64,000 nucleotides of DNA. It comes from JAEUKA01 sp044228505. GTDB taxonomy: Bacteria > Myxococcota_A > Polyangia > Palsa-1104 > JAEUJZ01. Every line of letters begins with the position of its first letter. The stretch's first letter is position 1. Location of the stretch: the NCBI GenBank assembly GCA_044228505.1, contig JBGAUT010000033.1, positions 1 to 64,000 of the forward strand, in the 5' to 3' direction. Below are positions 16,549 through 25,438 of the stretch, piece after piece. The translations under genes were made by a program, and so were the position numbers. The notes beneath the pieces were generated by a model. It searched no databases, had not been told where the DNA came from, and saw nothing but the letters and a program-made list of their open reading frames with translations.

Positions 16549-17319
16549 ATGCTGGAAGTTGCGCTCGTACTTGCTCTACTCATCGGAGTCCTCCTGGGGA
16601 TGCTCGGTGGGGGAGGCTCAGTGCTGCTCGTGCCGGTGCTCCTGTACGTGTTGAAGCTAGAACCCAAGGTGGCGCTGGCGACCTCCCAAATGGTGATGGC
16701 GGCGACGACGGCAGTGGCGGTGCTGCTGCATGTGCGGGCTGGGCGAGTGGTGTTTTCGACAGGCGTCATCTTTGGCGTGAGCGGCATGCTTGGGTCCTAT
16801 TTGGGGGGGCGCATTGCCCACTTCATCCCATCGGTGGTTTTGCTCTCTGGATTCATTGGGTTGATGGTGGTAAGCGCAGTGCAGATGCTGCGGGCGAAGC
16901 GACGCCCTACAACCAGTTCGGACCCTGGAATGGACGCTGCTGCGCAGGGAACCCGGCCGCAGCCGTGGATGGGCGCAGTGGTCGGTTTTCCAACGGGACT
17001 TACCGCTGGAATGTTGGGTGCCGGAGGTGGTTTTCTGGTGGTGCCTGCGCTGACTTTGTTTGGCGGTCTATCGATTCAGCAAGCGGTGGGCACGTCGCTG
17101 CTTGTGATTGCAATGCAGTCCTTTGCGGGCTCGATGGGATACCTGGGGCATGCGGCGGTGGATTTCCGGCTGGTCGGCATGCTGGCACTGGCGATGGGGG
17201 TAAGCAGCGTGCTCGGAGGCGTTCTGTCGCAGAAGGTTCCGGCGTTGACGCTGCGCAAGCTGTTTGCCGGGTTGCTACTGGCGGTGGCATTGCTGATGCT
17301 GCTAAAAACCTTCGTCTAG
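16549..17319 (+). CDS. TSUP family (TauE/SafE) sulfite/organosulfur exporter
   Basis: 256 residues, almost entirely hydrophobic, with seven to eight predicted membrane spans in two similar halves: GVLLGMLGGGGSVLLVPVL and GLTAGMLGAGGGFLVVPAL, each opening a half with the TSUP Gly-rich motif. The frame opens at 16483, but the ATG at 16549 follows AAGGA by about 9 nt and places the first span at the N-terminus. It is the first gene of a run with two YeeE-type genes, which suggests sulfite/thiosulfate handling. Confidence 0.9.
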   Translation: MLEVALVLALLIGVLLGMLGGGGSVLLVPVLLYVLKLEPKVALATSQMVMAATTAVAVLLHVRAGRVVFSTGVIFGVSGMLGSYLGGRIAHFIPSVVLLSGFIGLMVVSAVQMLRAKRRPTTSSDPGMDAAAQGTRPQPWMGAVVGFPTGLTAGMLGAGGGFLVVPALTLFGGLSIQQAVGTSLLVIAMQSFAGSMGYLGHAAVDFRLVGMLALAMGVSSVLGGVLSQKVPALTLRKLFAGLLLAVALLMLLKTFV

Positions 17320-17358
17320 CAGGTACGAACCAAACCACTCAATAAAGAGGAGCTTCAT

Positions 17359-17790
17359 ATGCATCATTTTACTCCTATCTCGGCGCTGATCGGTGGTCTC
17401 CTCATCGGAGTCGCAGCTTCGCTGATGCTACTCCTTAAGGGACGGATTGCCGGGATCAGCGGCATCATTGGTGGGCTCCTCCATCCGTCGGCGGGTGATG
17501 CTTCCTGGCGGGCTCTGTTTCTCATCGGAATGATGACCGCACCGCTGGGCTATCTGCTGTGGACTGGGCGACTCCCAGAGATCACCTCGGACGTTTCCAA
17601 TCGCACCCTGATCGTATCCGGTCTGCTGGTGGGCTTTGGGACTCGTCTTGGGAGTGGTTGCACCAGCGGTCACGGAGTCTGCGGTATGGCCCGTCGCTCA
17701 CCGCGTTCCTTGGTTGCGACGTTGACCTTCATTCTAAGCGGAGCGCTGGCTGTGTTTGTGTCACGCCACCTCATCGGAGTCACCCCATGA
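17359..17790 (+). CDS. YeeE/YedE family (DUF395) membrane protein, N-terminal half type
   Basis: 143 residues with about four membrane spans and the family motif GRIAGISGIIGGLL, then GFGTRLGSGCTSGHGVCGMARRSPRS, with the conserved cysteines of thiosulfate/sulfur-transporting YeeE proteins. A strong AGGAG site precedes the ATG. The next gene overlaps the stop by 4 nt (ATGA), so the two half-size proteins likely form one transporter, as in PmpA/PmpB-type pairs. Confidence 0.9.
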   Translation: MHHFTPISALIGGLLIGVAASLMLLLKGRIAGISGIIGGLLHPSAGDASWRALFLIGMMTAPLGYLLWTGRLPEITSDVSNRTLIVSGLLVGFGTRLGSGCTSGHGVCGMARRSPRSLVATLTFILSGALAVFVSRHLIGVTP

Positions 17791-18221
17791 GCGCCAAGCA
17801 AAGTCTGTCTTCCCTGATCCTCGGTGCGCTATTTGGCTCGGGTCTGCTGATCTCGGGCATGATCCATCCACAAAAGGTACAGAACTTTCTCGACGTGGCA
17901 GGAAGCTGGGATCCCAGCCTGAGCCTGGTGATGGGAGGGGCTCTGTTGATTTCAGCGATAGCCTTTCCCCTGATCCTCAAGAGACGCGAGCCGCTGTTTG
18001 CGCACAAGTTCCATGTGCCCTCGGCGAAAAACATCGATGCCAAGCTGGTGGTGGGATCCGCGCTATTTGGGATCGGCTGGGGACTTGGCGGATTCTGTCC
18101 GGGGCCGGCGATTGTCGGGCTGGTGAGCGGGTCGTCGGCTTCGCTTCTGTTTGTGGTGTCGATGCTCTTGGGGATGGCTCTCCATCGCACCTATCACGAT
18201 CTGCGGAGTCCGCCTACCTAA
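17787..18221 (+). CDS. YeeE/YedE-like (DUF6691-type) membrane protein, second half
   Basis: 144 residues, about four membrane spans. Family features: GALFGSGLLISGMIHPQKVQNFLDVAGSWDPSL and LFGIGWGLGGFCPGPAIVGL with the conserved Cys. The start overlaps the preceding YeeE gene (ATGA). With the TSUP gene it makes a three-gene sulfur-compound transport operon; no rhodanese or persulfide dioxygenase gene follows. Confidence 0.9.
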   Translation: MSAKQSLSSLILGALFGSGLLISGMIHPQKVQNFLDVAGSWDPSLSLVMGGALLISAIAFPLILKRREPLFAHKFHVPSAKNIDAKLVVGSALFGIGWGLGGFCPGPAIVGLVSGSSASLLFVVSMLLGMALHRTYHDLRSPPT

Positions 18222-18263
18222 GCGCGGTTGACAGTCCGGATTCGCTATGTCTCTCTGTAGATC

Positions 18264-19079
18264 ATGACTGCGCGGGTCTGTGGATGGCTGTGTGGACTTT
18301 GGCTGCTGGCGGTGGTCACTCCGGAGGGACGGGGGGCTCCCCCGGTTGCGGCACCCAGCGTCGCCAAACCAGTGGAACCCAAGCCCGCGGACCCTGCGAA
18401 GGTTCCGAGCAAGCCCATTGATCTGCTGCTGACCGATCCGCGACTGGCCCCCCGCGACACGCTGATGTCACCGGCAGATTGGGGTGCCATCCGGCGAGCA
18501 GCCACGACGCGGTTTCATCCGACCCGCGATCAGATTACGGAAGAACCGAAACCCAAGGCGCTCTTGCGACAGTTGGCAAATCCCGCTGTGCCGACCTTGG
18601 ATCCGGCTGGAGGCAAGGTAAGCACCGACGAACACCTCGAACTGCAAGAATCGGTGGATGCCACGCAGCGTGCCTATGAGCGTCCCGCTTCTTCGCGTAC
18701 GGTGGAGATCACGGTCAAGACCTCGGAAACGGGTCAGGTGTTGGGAATGGCGGTGAGCTTGCCATCGGGCAGTCCGCGCTTTGATGAAGAAGCGATGCTC
18801 TGTCTCCGCGATGCGTTTGCTTCCTATCCACCCACCGAAGACCGCCGCCCCATGGTCAGCCGCTGGCGGGTGCGGGCGGGCTATGCGGTCACGTTGCCCA
18901 AAGCGATGGCACCGATGGTGGAGAGGACACCAAACGGGAGACTGCCTTCTCGTGGGATTCCGCTGTTGGCACCGATCTGGGGGACATTTGATGAGACGCG
19001 TGGCACCGCGAAGACCCATCATGCGTTCGCCGATAAGATCGAAACGCAAATTGAGCTGCTGTCCCGTACCCCGGACTAA
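18264..19079 (+). CDS. secreted protein with a TonB C-terminal-like domain
   Basis: 271 residues. N-terminal signal-like hydrophobic segment (CGWLCGLWLLAVVTP), then a Pro/Lys/Ala-rich linker typical of TonB periplasmic spacers. A domain (about residues 150-215) has VEITVKTSETGQVLGMAVS, a run of FDEEAMLCLRDAF, and the late WRVRAGYAV strand, like the C-terminal beta-alpha-beta of TonB. No ExbB/ExbD genes adjoin. It could be an energy transducer or only a TonB-fold protein. Confidence 0.6.
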   Translation: MTARVCGWLCGLWLLAVVTPEGRGAPPVAAPSVAKPVEPKPADPAKVPSKPIDLLLTDPRLAPRDTLMSPADWGAIRRAATTRFHPTRDQITEEPKPKALLRQLANPAVPTLDPAGGKVSTDEHLELQESVDATQRAYERPASSRTVEITVKTSETGQVLGMAVSLPSGSPRFDEEAMLCLRDAFASYPPTEDRRPMVSRWRVRAGYAVTLPKAMAPMVERTPNGRLPSRGIPLLAPIWGTFDETRGTAKTHHAFADKIETQIELLSRTPD

Positions 19080-19194
19080 CCGACAGGACTGGTCGACGGA
19101 AAATCTGTGCTATGGAGCGGATTTGAAATTCTGCACTGCGTAAAATTGATTCGTGTACGATGCCGCCAATTCCTGAAATTTTGGAGGCTTCGTC

Positions 19195-19857
19195 ATGTCG
19201 ATTCGCGCAAAGTTATTCGGTACGGCACTGCTGGCTCTGTCCTGCGCAGCGGTCGTCTCGGCCCCCTCATCGGCACTTGCGAGTAACCCAGCGGCGAACT
19301 ACGCGGTTCCCACCAAGCTGGAGTTTTTCCCCGACGAGGCGAAAGCCACCAGCGTGGTCATTCACGGCTCATTTTTCTTCTACCAAAACGGTGGTTCGTA
19401 CGGCACGCCATCGTGCGGCTACATGTATTTCAGTTGTCCTGCGGGCAGCGAAACGATGTGTCGCATGCAGTGGACCGACATCAAGAACGCGATTGGGCAA
19501 CCGCAGTGCGTCGGATTCGGACCGCAGAACATGGTGTCGAAGGCAACCTTGCGCAGCGAGGGCACCACACCGGCCAATCCTGATACCTGGGATCTGGGAA
19601 TCGGAGTCTCACCGGGCTCGTTTGTGGGTGGTCAGTGTGCGCCCGCGCAGGCCTTGAAGTGCCCGTTGCCGCCGCCTCCTGACATGGCCACGCCGCCTCC
19701 TGCGCCGGATATGACCGTGGTTCCGATGCCGAATCCGCCAGGTCCGGGGAGCAGTTCGGGCTGCTCCATGGGTGGAGCGGAAGGAGTGGTCGGCGGTGTC
19801 GGCTTGCTGTTCGCCTCGGTCGTTACCGCTGTCCTGCGACGAAGACGCCGTCGCTAG
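19195..19857 (+). CDS. secreted protein with MYXO-CTERM-like sorting tail
   Basis: 220 residues. Signal peptide (SIRAKLFGTALLALSCAAVV), a central Cys-containing domain I do not recognise, a Pro-rich linker, and a C-terminal tail made of SGCSMGG, a hydrophobic helix (VVGGVGLLFASVVTAV) and RRRRRR. This tripartite tail with invariant Cys is the form of the MYXO-CTERM signal used by myxobacteria to anchor exported proteins. A good TTGGAGG site precedes the ATG. Function unknown. Confidence 0.8.
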   Translation: MSIRAKLFGTALLALSCAAVVSAPSSALASNPAANYAVPTKLEFFPDEAKATSVVIHGSFFFYQNGGSYGTPSCGYMYFSCPAGSETMCRMQWTDIKNAIGQPQCVGFGPQNMVSKATLRSEGTTPANPDTWDLGIGVSPGSFVGGQCAPAQALKCPLPPPPDMATPPPAPDMTVVPMPNPPGPGSSSGCSMGGAEGVVGGVGLLFASVVTAVLRRRRRR

Positions 19858-19884
19858 CCAACGCTTGGTACTCCCCTCAAGAGC

Positions 19885-21156
19885 ATGAACGGCTCGCTCC
19901 TCCGCCACTCGTCCCTGGATGTGCTGCTGATCGGAATGAGTGTGTTCCACGCAGTGCTGTTGGGGGCGCTGTTTTGCCTACCCCCCCAACCAGGGGTGCT
20001 CTTGTCTGGCTCCCTGGGATTTGCGGGGATTCTGTGGTGGAACGCCAATACCGTTTCGCACAATCATCTGCACAATCCGCTGTTCCATTCGCGGTGGCAT
20101 AACCAGGCGTTTTCGATTTTCCTCACGCTGCTTTCGGGCGTGCCGCAGACGATGTGGAAACGGCGACATCTGTGGCACCACGCAGGTGAACCAGCGACGA
20201 AAAAGAAGTTTCTTGGGCGTGCCGAATTCCCAGAGTTGCTGCTGCTTGGCGGCTGGTGGATTGCGTTGTTTTTCATCGCTCCTTCGCGATTTCTCCTGAC
20301 CTACCTTCCGGGCTATGGCTTGGGAATGCTGCTGTGTCAGCTCCAAGGGCACTTCGAGCACGCGGGCTTGCCGGTCGTGGTGGAGCCGGGCATCAGCTAC
20401 TACGGGCGACTCTACAATCTGCTGTGGTTCAACGATGGCTACCACGCCGAGCATCATCGTTATCCAGGGACACACTGGTCCAAGTTGCCGCTGCGCAAGC
20501 TGCAGAGTCCTCTGCCCACTGTGAGCACGCTGCCCCCCCTTCTTCGCGGCTGGGAGTCCTTTCGGGCGAGCCTGAACCAGATGCAGGCCTACTGCTTGGT
20601 GTTGCTGGAAGGGCTGGCGCTCCGCCCGGGACCGATCCAGCGCTTCATGCTATCGACGCATGAACGCGCCCTGGCAAGGCTGCTCAAGCATCCGATCCTC
20701 TCCGACGTGCATCGCTCCGAACCGCCGCCACGGATCGGCATTGTAGGGGGCGGGCTCTTTCCGCGTACGGCACTCCTCTTGGCCAAGCTGGTGCCTTCCG
20801 CTCATCTTACGATCATCGATGAATGTGCCGCTCATGTGAGCTGTGCGAGATCGACTCTGTTGCAACATGGAGTCCGTTCTGATCGGCTTGCATTTATGGT
20901 TCAGCGCTATTGCGAAGAGCGACACCGCGACTTTGATCTGCTGGTCTTTCCGCTGGGCTACCTGGGGAATCGGGAGGCGCTGTACCGAGTTCCTTTCGGA
21001 GATCCTCCCCGGCTGATCCATGACTGGTTTTTTCGTCGAGACGGACAGATCGGAGTCAGCATCTCACGCTGGATCGGGAAGCGGCTCAACCTGGCTTGTT
21101 CTCCCTCCCAGGTTTCTGTGCAAACCGATTCTGAATCGGTGCGGTGTGCGTCATGA
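19885..21156 (+). CDS. fatty acid desaturase-like protein fused to a SAM-binding-like domain
   Basis: 423 residues. The N-terminal half (1 to about 215) has membrane spans and the three histidine boxes of membrane desaturases/hydroxylases: HNHLHN, RHLWHH and YHAEHH. The C-terminal half (about 275-400) has a Rossmann-type start (PPRIGIVGGGLFPRTALLLA), IIDECAAHV after the second strand, and FDLLVFPLGYLG. This is like the methyltransferase/nicotianamine-synthase fold. The stop overlaps the phosphatidylserine decarboxylase start (ATGA), so the pair is translationally coupled and points to lipid head-group or acyl-chain modification. Confidence 0.75.
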   Translation: MNGSLLRHSSLDVLLIGMSVFHAVLLGALFCLPPQPGVLLSGSLGFAGILWWNANTVSHNHLHNPLFHSRWHNQAFSIFLTLLSGVPQTMWKRRHLWHHAGEPATKKKFLGRAEFPELLLLGGWWIALFFIAPSRFLLTYLPGYGLGMLLCQLQGHFEHAGLPVVVEPGISYYGRLYNLLWFNDGYHAEHHRYPGTHWSKLPLRKLQSPLPTVSTLPPLLRGWESFRASLNQMQAYCLVLLEGLALRPGPIQRFMLSTHERALARLLKHPILSDVHRSEPPPRIGIVGGGLFPRTALLLAKLVPSAHLTIIDECAAHVSCARSTLLQHGVRSDRLAFMVQRYCEERHRDFDLLVFPLGYLGNREALYRVPFGDPPRLIHDWFFRRDGQIGVSISRWIGKRLNLACSPSQVSVQTDSESVRCAS

Positions 21157-22001
21157 AAATTCATCAATCTGCCGCCTTTCTGCGTGCCTACCACCTGCTG
21201 CCGCATCGGCTGCTGAACCAAGCATGTGCGCGGCTGATGACAGCGAAGACTCCGGCGTTTGCGGTTCAGGCGGCGATTCGATGGTGGATTCGCAGTGCTG
21301 GCATCGATATGTCGGACTTTGCGAGCGTTCCGTACCAATCGATTGAAGAGTTCTTTTTGCGCGAGCTCCAAACGGGAGCCCGACCGATTGCGGAAGGTAT
21401 CGTGTGTCCCGTTGATGGCGAGGTGTTTGCGACTGGAACGATCGCTGCTGATTCCCGACTATCGGTCAAGGGTCAGGTGCTGTCTCTGTCTCGGCTCGTG
21501 AACGGACAAGGACATTCGGCATCTCTGTCGGAGTATGAAGGCGGATGCTACGTTGCCATTTTTTTGAGCCCACGCGGCTACCACCACATCCATGCTCCCG
21601 TCGCGGCAGAGCTTGTACGCAGGCAGTGGATTCCCGGTCGCTACTTTCCGCAAAACGCCGTGGCCTTGCAACACATTCCTGCTGTCTACGAACGCAACGA
21701 GCGCGCCGCGCTGTTTTGGCAAACCTCGAAAGAACAAGGAGCGCAGCGGCTGATCACGGTCTTGGTCGGTGCCAGCATGGTCGGAGGAATTGAATTGGAA
21801 GAGCTGCCACAGTCCGCGTGGCAGACCGCGCACGGAACCGATTGTTCACGATGGTATGAAAAAGGGCAGCGGTTCGCTCACTTTCGGTTTGGTTCTACCG
21901 TGGTCGTCCTGTTTTCCCAAGGGTTGGTTGAGCGGCTGCTGGTGAAGGTGGGAGATGCGGTGCTGATGGGACAGCGGTTGGCGGAGCCTAGTGCGCGGTA
22001 A
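21153..22001 (+). CDS. psd: phosphatidylserine decarboxylase proenzyme
   Basis: 282 residues. It makes phosphatidylethanolamine from phosphatidylserine at the membrane. Visible: CPVDGE (Asp88), YHHIH histidines (143-147), and the autocleavage site GST at 247-249, where Ser becomes the pyruvoyl group. A GTG start 9 nt upstream is possible, but the ATG at 21153 overlaps the upstream stop. The 3' end overlaps the convergent sulfatase gene by 14 bp. Confidence 0.93.
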   Translation: MKIHQSAAFLRAYHLLPHRLLNQACARLMTAKTPAFAVQAAIRWWIRSAGIDMSDFASVPYQSIEEFFLRELQTGARPIAEGIVCPVDGEVFATGTIAADSRLSVKGQVLSLSRLVNGQGHSASLSEYEGGCYVAIFLSPRGYHHIHAPVAAELVRRQWIPGRYFPQNAVALQHIPAVYERNERAALFWQTSKEQGAQRLITVLVGASMVGGIELEELPQSAWQTAHGTDCSRWYEKGQRFAHFRFGSTVVVLFSQGLVERLLVKVGDAVLMGQRLAEPSAR

Positions 22002-23931
22002 TCAAGAGCCGCTGGCGATAGAACCAGGCCCGAAGATGGGCTCTGTAGCGTTCCACTAGCTCGGGATGCAGCGATGACAGGTCGGTCTGTTCTTCGGGAT
22101 CGCGTACCACATCAAAGAGCTGCGTACGCCCGGTCTCGGATTCATCAATGAACTTCCAGGGACCATGACGTAGGCCGACTTGCTCCAGTGTGTGATCGGT
22201 CAAAAAGCGCGGCACAGAGTCCTCGGACCTACTGCGCAGAAGTGAGTGTCCCTGATACTCTCTCGGTATCGGCAGTCCCGTGAGATCCAGCAGAGTCGGA
22301 GCGATATCCATGATGCTTCCCGGTTGATCGAGTGGTTCGGGAAACACGGTTTCTTTCTGATCAGTGATGCCCGGAAGACAAATGAACAGCGGCACGCGCA
22401 GATTCTCGTCGTATAGGTGCAGCGTGTGGCCAAAGTTCCCTTCGTGCTGATGGAACGCTTCGCCGTGATCAGCGGAAACCACGAGCAGTAACTTCGACAT
22501 CCGTCCGCGTGCGCGCAGTCCGCGAAGTAGCTCGCCGAGCGCTTCGTCGCCTAGATGCAGATCGTTGCGATACTGATCAAGCTCGGTTCGTGGCAAAAAT
22601 GGCTGCGAGCGATTCTTGGGACCAGGCGAGTGATACGGATGGTGTCCCGTGATCGGTAGATACATGACAAACGCACGCTCGTTTTGCGACAGCGAATCAA
22701 AGAACGCGAGCACACTCTGTACGCTTGACGCTTCATCGACTCCAAAGCTGGTTGCGTACCCACCTCCGATCGCTTGGGCGTCTTTGGCCAGTGTGAATCC
22801 GCGATCGGCAACGATGCCGTCCATTCCCAAATACAGAAACCAGCCGGAGTGAACCATCGCGGTGCGATATCCGGCCTGTTGAAAGCGCAGTCCAATACTC
22901 GGGCAAGGTAGGCGGGCCTGGGTATAGCGCGCCGCAGTGGTGTGAGCCGCCGGGTTCATGGAGCACAGCGTAGAAAAGAGTCCTTTGATGCTCTCGGGAT
23001 ACGCGGCGTAGATGGAATCAAACCGGAGACTGCGTGCGCCGAGCTCACTCAGGTTCGGCATGGGATCTTCGGCTGCGCCATAAGGCCGAAGATAGCGTGC
23101 AGCCGTCGATTCCAGCACGATCCACAGCACGCTCCGATCTTTTGCCGCACCCAGAAGTGACGATAGATCGGGACGATGACGGTCGGTGACTTCGGAGTGT
23201 CCACGGAGCAGTGTCGGTAGTGGCGGTACCTCGATCGCGGATGCTGCACCATGTGCGTCACGCTGTAACAGCGTCGTATAGAGGAGTGCGGAGAGCGCGT
23301 TGCGGGACAGCCCACGCAGATTCACCCATGGGCGTGCCACAAACCCGAGCCCCACCACGGCTACCGCCAGGGACCAAAACGCAAGTCCAGTGGGAAGGAA
23401 GCGGGGTCGATGCAGTCGCACCGTTAGAAACGGAAACAGTAGCGCGAAGATCAGCACGGTTCCGATTCCCACGACGTTACCGCCAGTGACATAGACAACC
23501 AGTGAGTCCGCGAGCGCGGTATCGGCGGCGTGCAGGATCGGAAACGTGAGCGGAGTCCCGAACATCCGCATCACCGGAACGTTGCTCGCAACATAGCTCG
23601 AGGTGACGGCGTAGAGCAGCCAGTGCATCCGCTCGCCACGGCCGCGAAGCGCACGTAACACCAGGGCATCCACCAAGGTCCACAGTCCCGCAAAAGCAAG
23701 ATCTTCTGCAAGCAGGACCGGGATGGAAAACAGACCCAGCTTGATGCGGCTGCCATCGATGGCACGCAAGGTCAGGACCACCAGTTTGCATACCACCATC
23801 ACGCCAAGGAGTGCCAGCCCACGTCGAGCAGCTCGGAGGGATAGGTCGCAGTTTGTACCCCTTTGGTACGGAGGCGAAGGAGACGCTGCCATCGAGTTGA
23901 TAGGATTCCTGTGCCGAGACGCCGGGTTCAC
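21988..23931 (-). CDS. membrane sulfatase / LTA synthase-type phosphotransferase
   Basis: 647 residues. Five or so N-terminal membrane spans up to about residue 220, then a periplasmic alkaline-phosphatase-superfamily domain: WIVLESTAARYLRPYG, YAAYPESIKGLFSTLCSM, LPITGHHPYHSPGP, VSADHGEAFHQHEGNFGHT (metal-binding DH and H), and YDENLRVPLFICLPG. This matches LtaS/OpgB-type phosphoglycerol or phosphoethanolamine transferases, or a membrane sulfatase. The start is a GTG at 23931; an ATG at 23892 is the alternative. It is convergent with psd, overlapping by 14 bp. Confidence 0.85.
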   Translation of the reverse strand: MNPASRHRNPINSMAASPSPPYQRGTNCDLSLRAARRGLALLGVMVVCKLVVLTLRAIDGSRIKLGLFSIPVLLAEDLAFAGLWTLVDALVLRALRGRGERMHWLLYAVTSSYVASNVPVMRMFGTPLTFPILHAADTALADSLVVYVTGGNVVGIGTVLIFALLFPFLTVRLHRPRFLPTGLAFWSLAVAVVGLGFVARPWVNLRGLSRNALSALLYTTLLQRDAHGAASAIEVPPLPTLLRGHSEVTDRHRPDLSSLLGAAKDRSVLWIVLESTAARYLRPYGAAEDPMPNLSELGARSLRFDSIYAAYPESIKGLFSTLCSMNPAAHTTAARYTQARLPCPSIGLRFQQAGYRTAMVHSGWFLYLGMDGIVADRGFTLAKDAQAIGGGYATSFGVDEASSVQSVLAFFDSLSQNERAFVMYLPITGHHPYHSPGPKNRSQPFLPRTELDQYRNDLHLGDEALGELLRGLRARGRMSKLLLVVSADHGEAFHQHEGNFGHTLHLYDENLRVPLFICLPGITDQKETVFPEPLDQPGSIMDIAPTLLDLTGLPIPREYQGHSLLRSRSEDSVPRFLTDHTLEQVGLRHGPWKFIDESETGRTQLFDVVRDPEEQTDLSSLHPELVERYRAHLRAWFYRQRLLITAH

Positions 23932-24054
23932 TCCTTGCTGATATCACGTAAGGCAGCACAGTGGTCACAGTTGCTGCGGTTGGGAATCGTGTACCGATTG
24001 GTACGGAATACCTGTGCGCGGTCCTAAGTATGTAGCCGCGAGGGTGGTTGAGTC

Positions 24055-24073
24055 GGGAATTTGCAAGATTCCC
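24055..24073. terminator. hairpin in the divergent intergenic region
   Basis: GGGAAT (24055-24060) and ATTCCC (24068-24073) around a 7-nt loop, followed by AGATTTTG on the plus strand. It sits in the 292-bp gap between the divergent sulfatase gene and the gene starting at 24224. It could be an attenuator or a leftover terminator. Nothing else stands out in this gap. Confidence 0.3.
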
Positions 24074-24223
24074 AGATTTTGTTGGATCGGAATTGTCCCC
24101 CTGGTGATACATTAGAAGTGGGCTATGAGTGGTTGCCTCTTCGACGGAGAGTTCTCCGAAGAGAGCCAAACAATGGCAATCGCACTGGCACCACGGAGTT
24201 ACGGAGACGCAAGGGGGGTTCGT

Positions 24224-24877
24224 ATGCGATACGATCTTGCGACTGCTCGTCTGTCGAGGGAATCACGCTCTGGAGTTGCCTTCGCTCTGGGTTTTATCCG
24301 AGTGCGATCGTGGCTATGGGGGCTGCTGGTAGGGTTGTGCATTCCTATTGGAATGCACACCGTGGCACCATCCCCTGTAGGAGCAGAAGAGCGTCGCAGT
24401 CCGGAGCGGATCTCGACCGTCATTGGGAGCTGCGGTTCGAAGGTCAAGTCGACTGCGATCGCTGATGTCCCTGCCGTGCTGCGGAGTGCTCTGCTCAAAG
24501 AACTGCGGACCCTGGCGGCGATTCGAGTATTTGAAGACTCGCGCAACGCCAGCTTGATCGGCTCTGGCTACAGCATCGATGGCAGCGTCACCCAACTGTC
24601 ACGTCGCATCAATGCCCAAGGCGACATCGAAGTCAGTGCCGATGTGAGCTTGATAGTCTCGGCCTTACCGGGGAAACGGGTCGTGGGCATGGTGTCGGCT
24701 GGCGCGACGGTGATTGGATCGGCCACAGCCGACACTCGGTTCGCCAGTCTGCTTCTGCAGAGCCTGCAGCAGGAGGCGATCCAGCAAGCGGTTCAGCAGG
24801 CCACGGTGAGCTGGGTCGAGTCGCTGGAGCGAAAGAACCAGCGCAAGGCGAACCCAAAGCTAGTGGCGATGCGCTAA
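24224..24877 (+). CDS. hypothetical secreted protein
   Basis: 217 residues. N-terminal membrane/signal segment (SWLWGLLVGLCIPIGM), then a single domain of alternating strands: IADVPAVLRSALLKELRTL, VFEDSRNASLIGSGYSIDGSVTQLSRR and VSADVSLIVSALPGKRVVGMVSAGATV. This looks like outer-membrane-associated proteins that take the maximum of parameters, but I assign no family. The frame opens at 24125; the ATG at 24224 is chosen because AAGGGGGG precedes it by 6 nt. Confidence 0.6.
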   Translation: MRYDLATARLSRESRSGVAFALGFIRVRSWLWGLLVGLCIPIGMHTVAPSPVGAEERRSPERISTVIGSCGSKVKSTAIADVPAVLRSALLKELRTLAAIRVFEDSRNASLIGSGYSIDGSVTQLSRRINAQGDIEVSADVSLIVSALPGKRVVGMVSAGATVIGSATADTRFASLLLQSLQQEAIQQAVQQATVSWVESLERKNQRKANPKLVAMR

Positions 24878-24912
24878 GCGAATTGGCGGCAGAGCAGGGC
24901 AGATCACACACT

Positions 24913-24943
24913 CAATATGAAGCAGATGAATGGCTTCATATTG
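24913..24943. terminator. perfect 11-bp stem between convergent genes
   Basis: CAATATGAAGC (24913-24923) and GCTTCATATTG (24933-24943) with a 9-nt loop. It fills the 66-bp gap between the stop at 24877 (+) and the stop at 24944 (-), so it could serve both genes. Confidence 0.55.
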
Positions 24944-25330
24944 CTACTTGTGGCAGACCGCTTCGATGTTGTTTCCTTCGGGGTCTAGTACAAACGCTCC
25001 GTAGTAGTTCGGGTGATACATCGGTCGCGGTCCGGGGGCTCCAAAGTCGCGTCCGCCAGCGCTGATGGCAGCCGCATAAAACGCGTTGACCGTGGCATGG
25101 TCGGGGGCGGTGAACGCGATATGGGTCGGAGTGTTCGCAGTCTGCCCTTCCTTCCAGAAAGACATCGGGCCGCAGCCGATCCAAAATTCAGGCTTGCCCT
25201 CTCGACCGAACCCACAGGTATTTGGGAATTCCATCACAATCGTGATGCCGAGCGGTGCGAGCGCACGTTCATAGAATGCTTTGGCGGTGGCATAGTTAGC
25301 GACGGGGAGAGTGATATGATCGATGATCAT
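24944..25330 (-). CDS. VOC (glyoxalase/bleomycin resistance) family protein
   Basis: 128 residues, one vicinal-oxygen-chelate domain. Start IDHITLPVANYATAKAFYERAL, then HIAFTAPDHATVNAFY and the closing YYGAFVLDPEGNNIEAVCH with the metal-ligand Glu. The frame opens at 25411, but the ATG at 25330 has AGGAGG 8 nt upstream. The substrate is not predictable; this subgroup is usually annotated as glyoxalase-like. Confidence 0.92.
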   Translation of the reverse strand: MIIDHITLPVANYATAKAFYERALAPLGITIVMEFPNTCGFGREGKPEFWIGCGPMSFWKEGQTANTPTHIAFTAPDHATVNAFYAAAISAGGRDFGAPGPRPMYHPNYYGAFVLDPEGNNIEAVCHK

Positions 25331-25438
25331 CGGGAGTCCTCCTGTGCAGAGGCTTAGCATGGAGCAGAGGGCCGGCTCTAGTGAACTTTTTTGGCTGACC
25401 CAACCGCTCATTCAGAGCAGTGTCCAGGGACGGAACAG

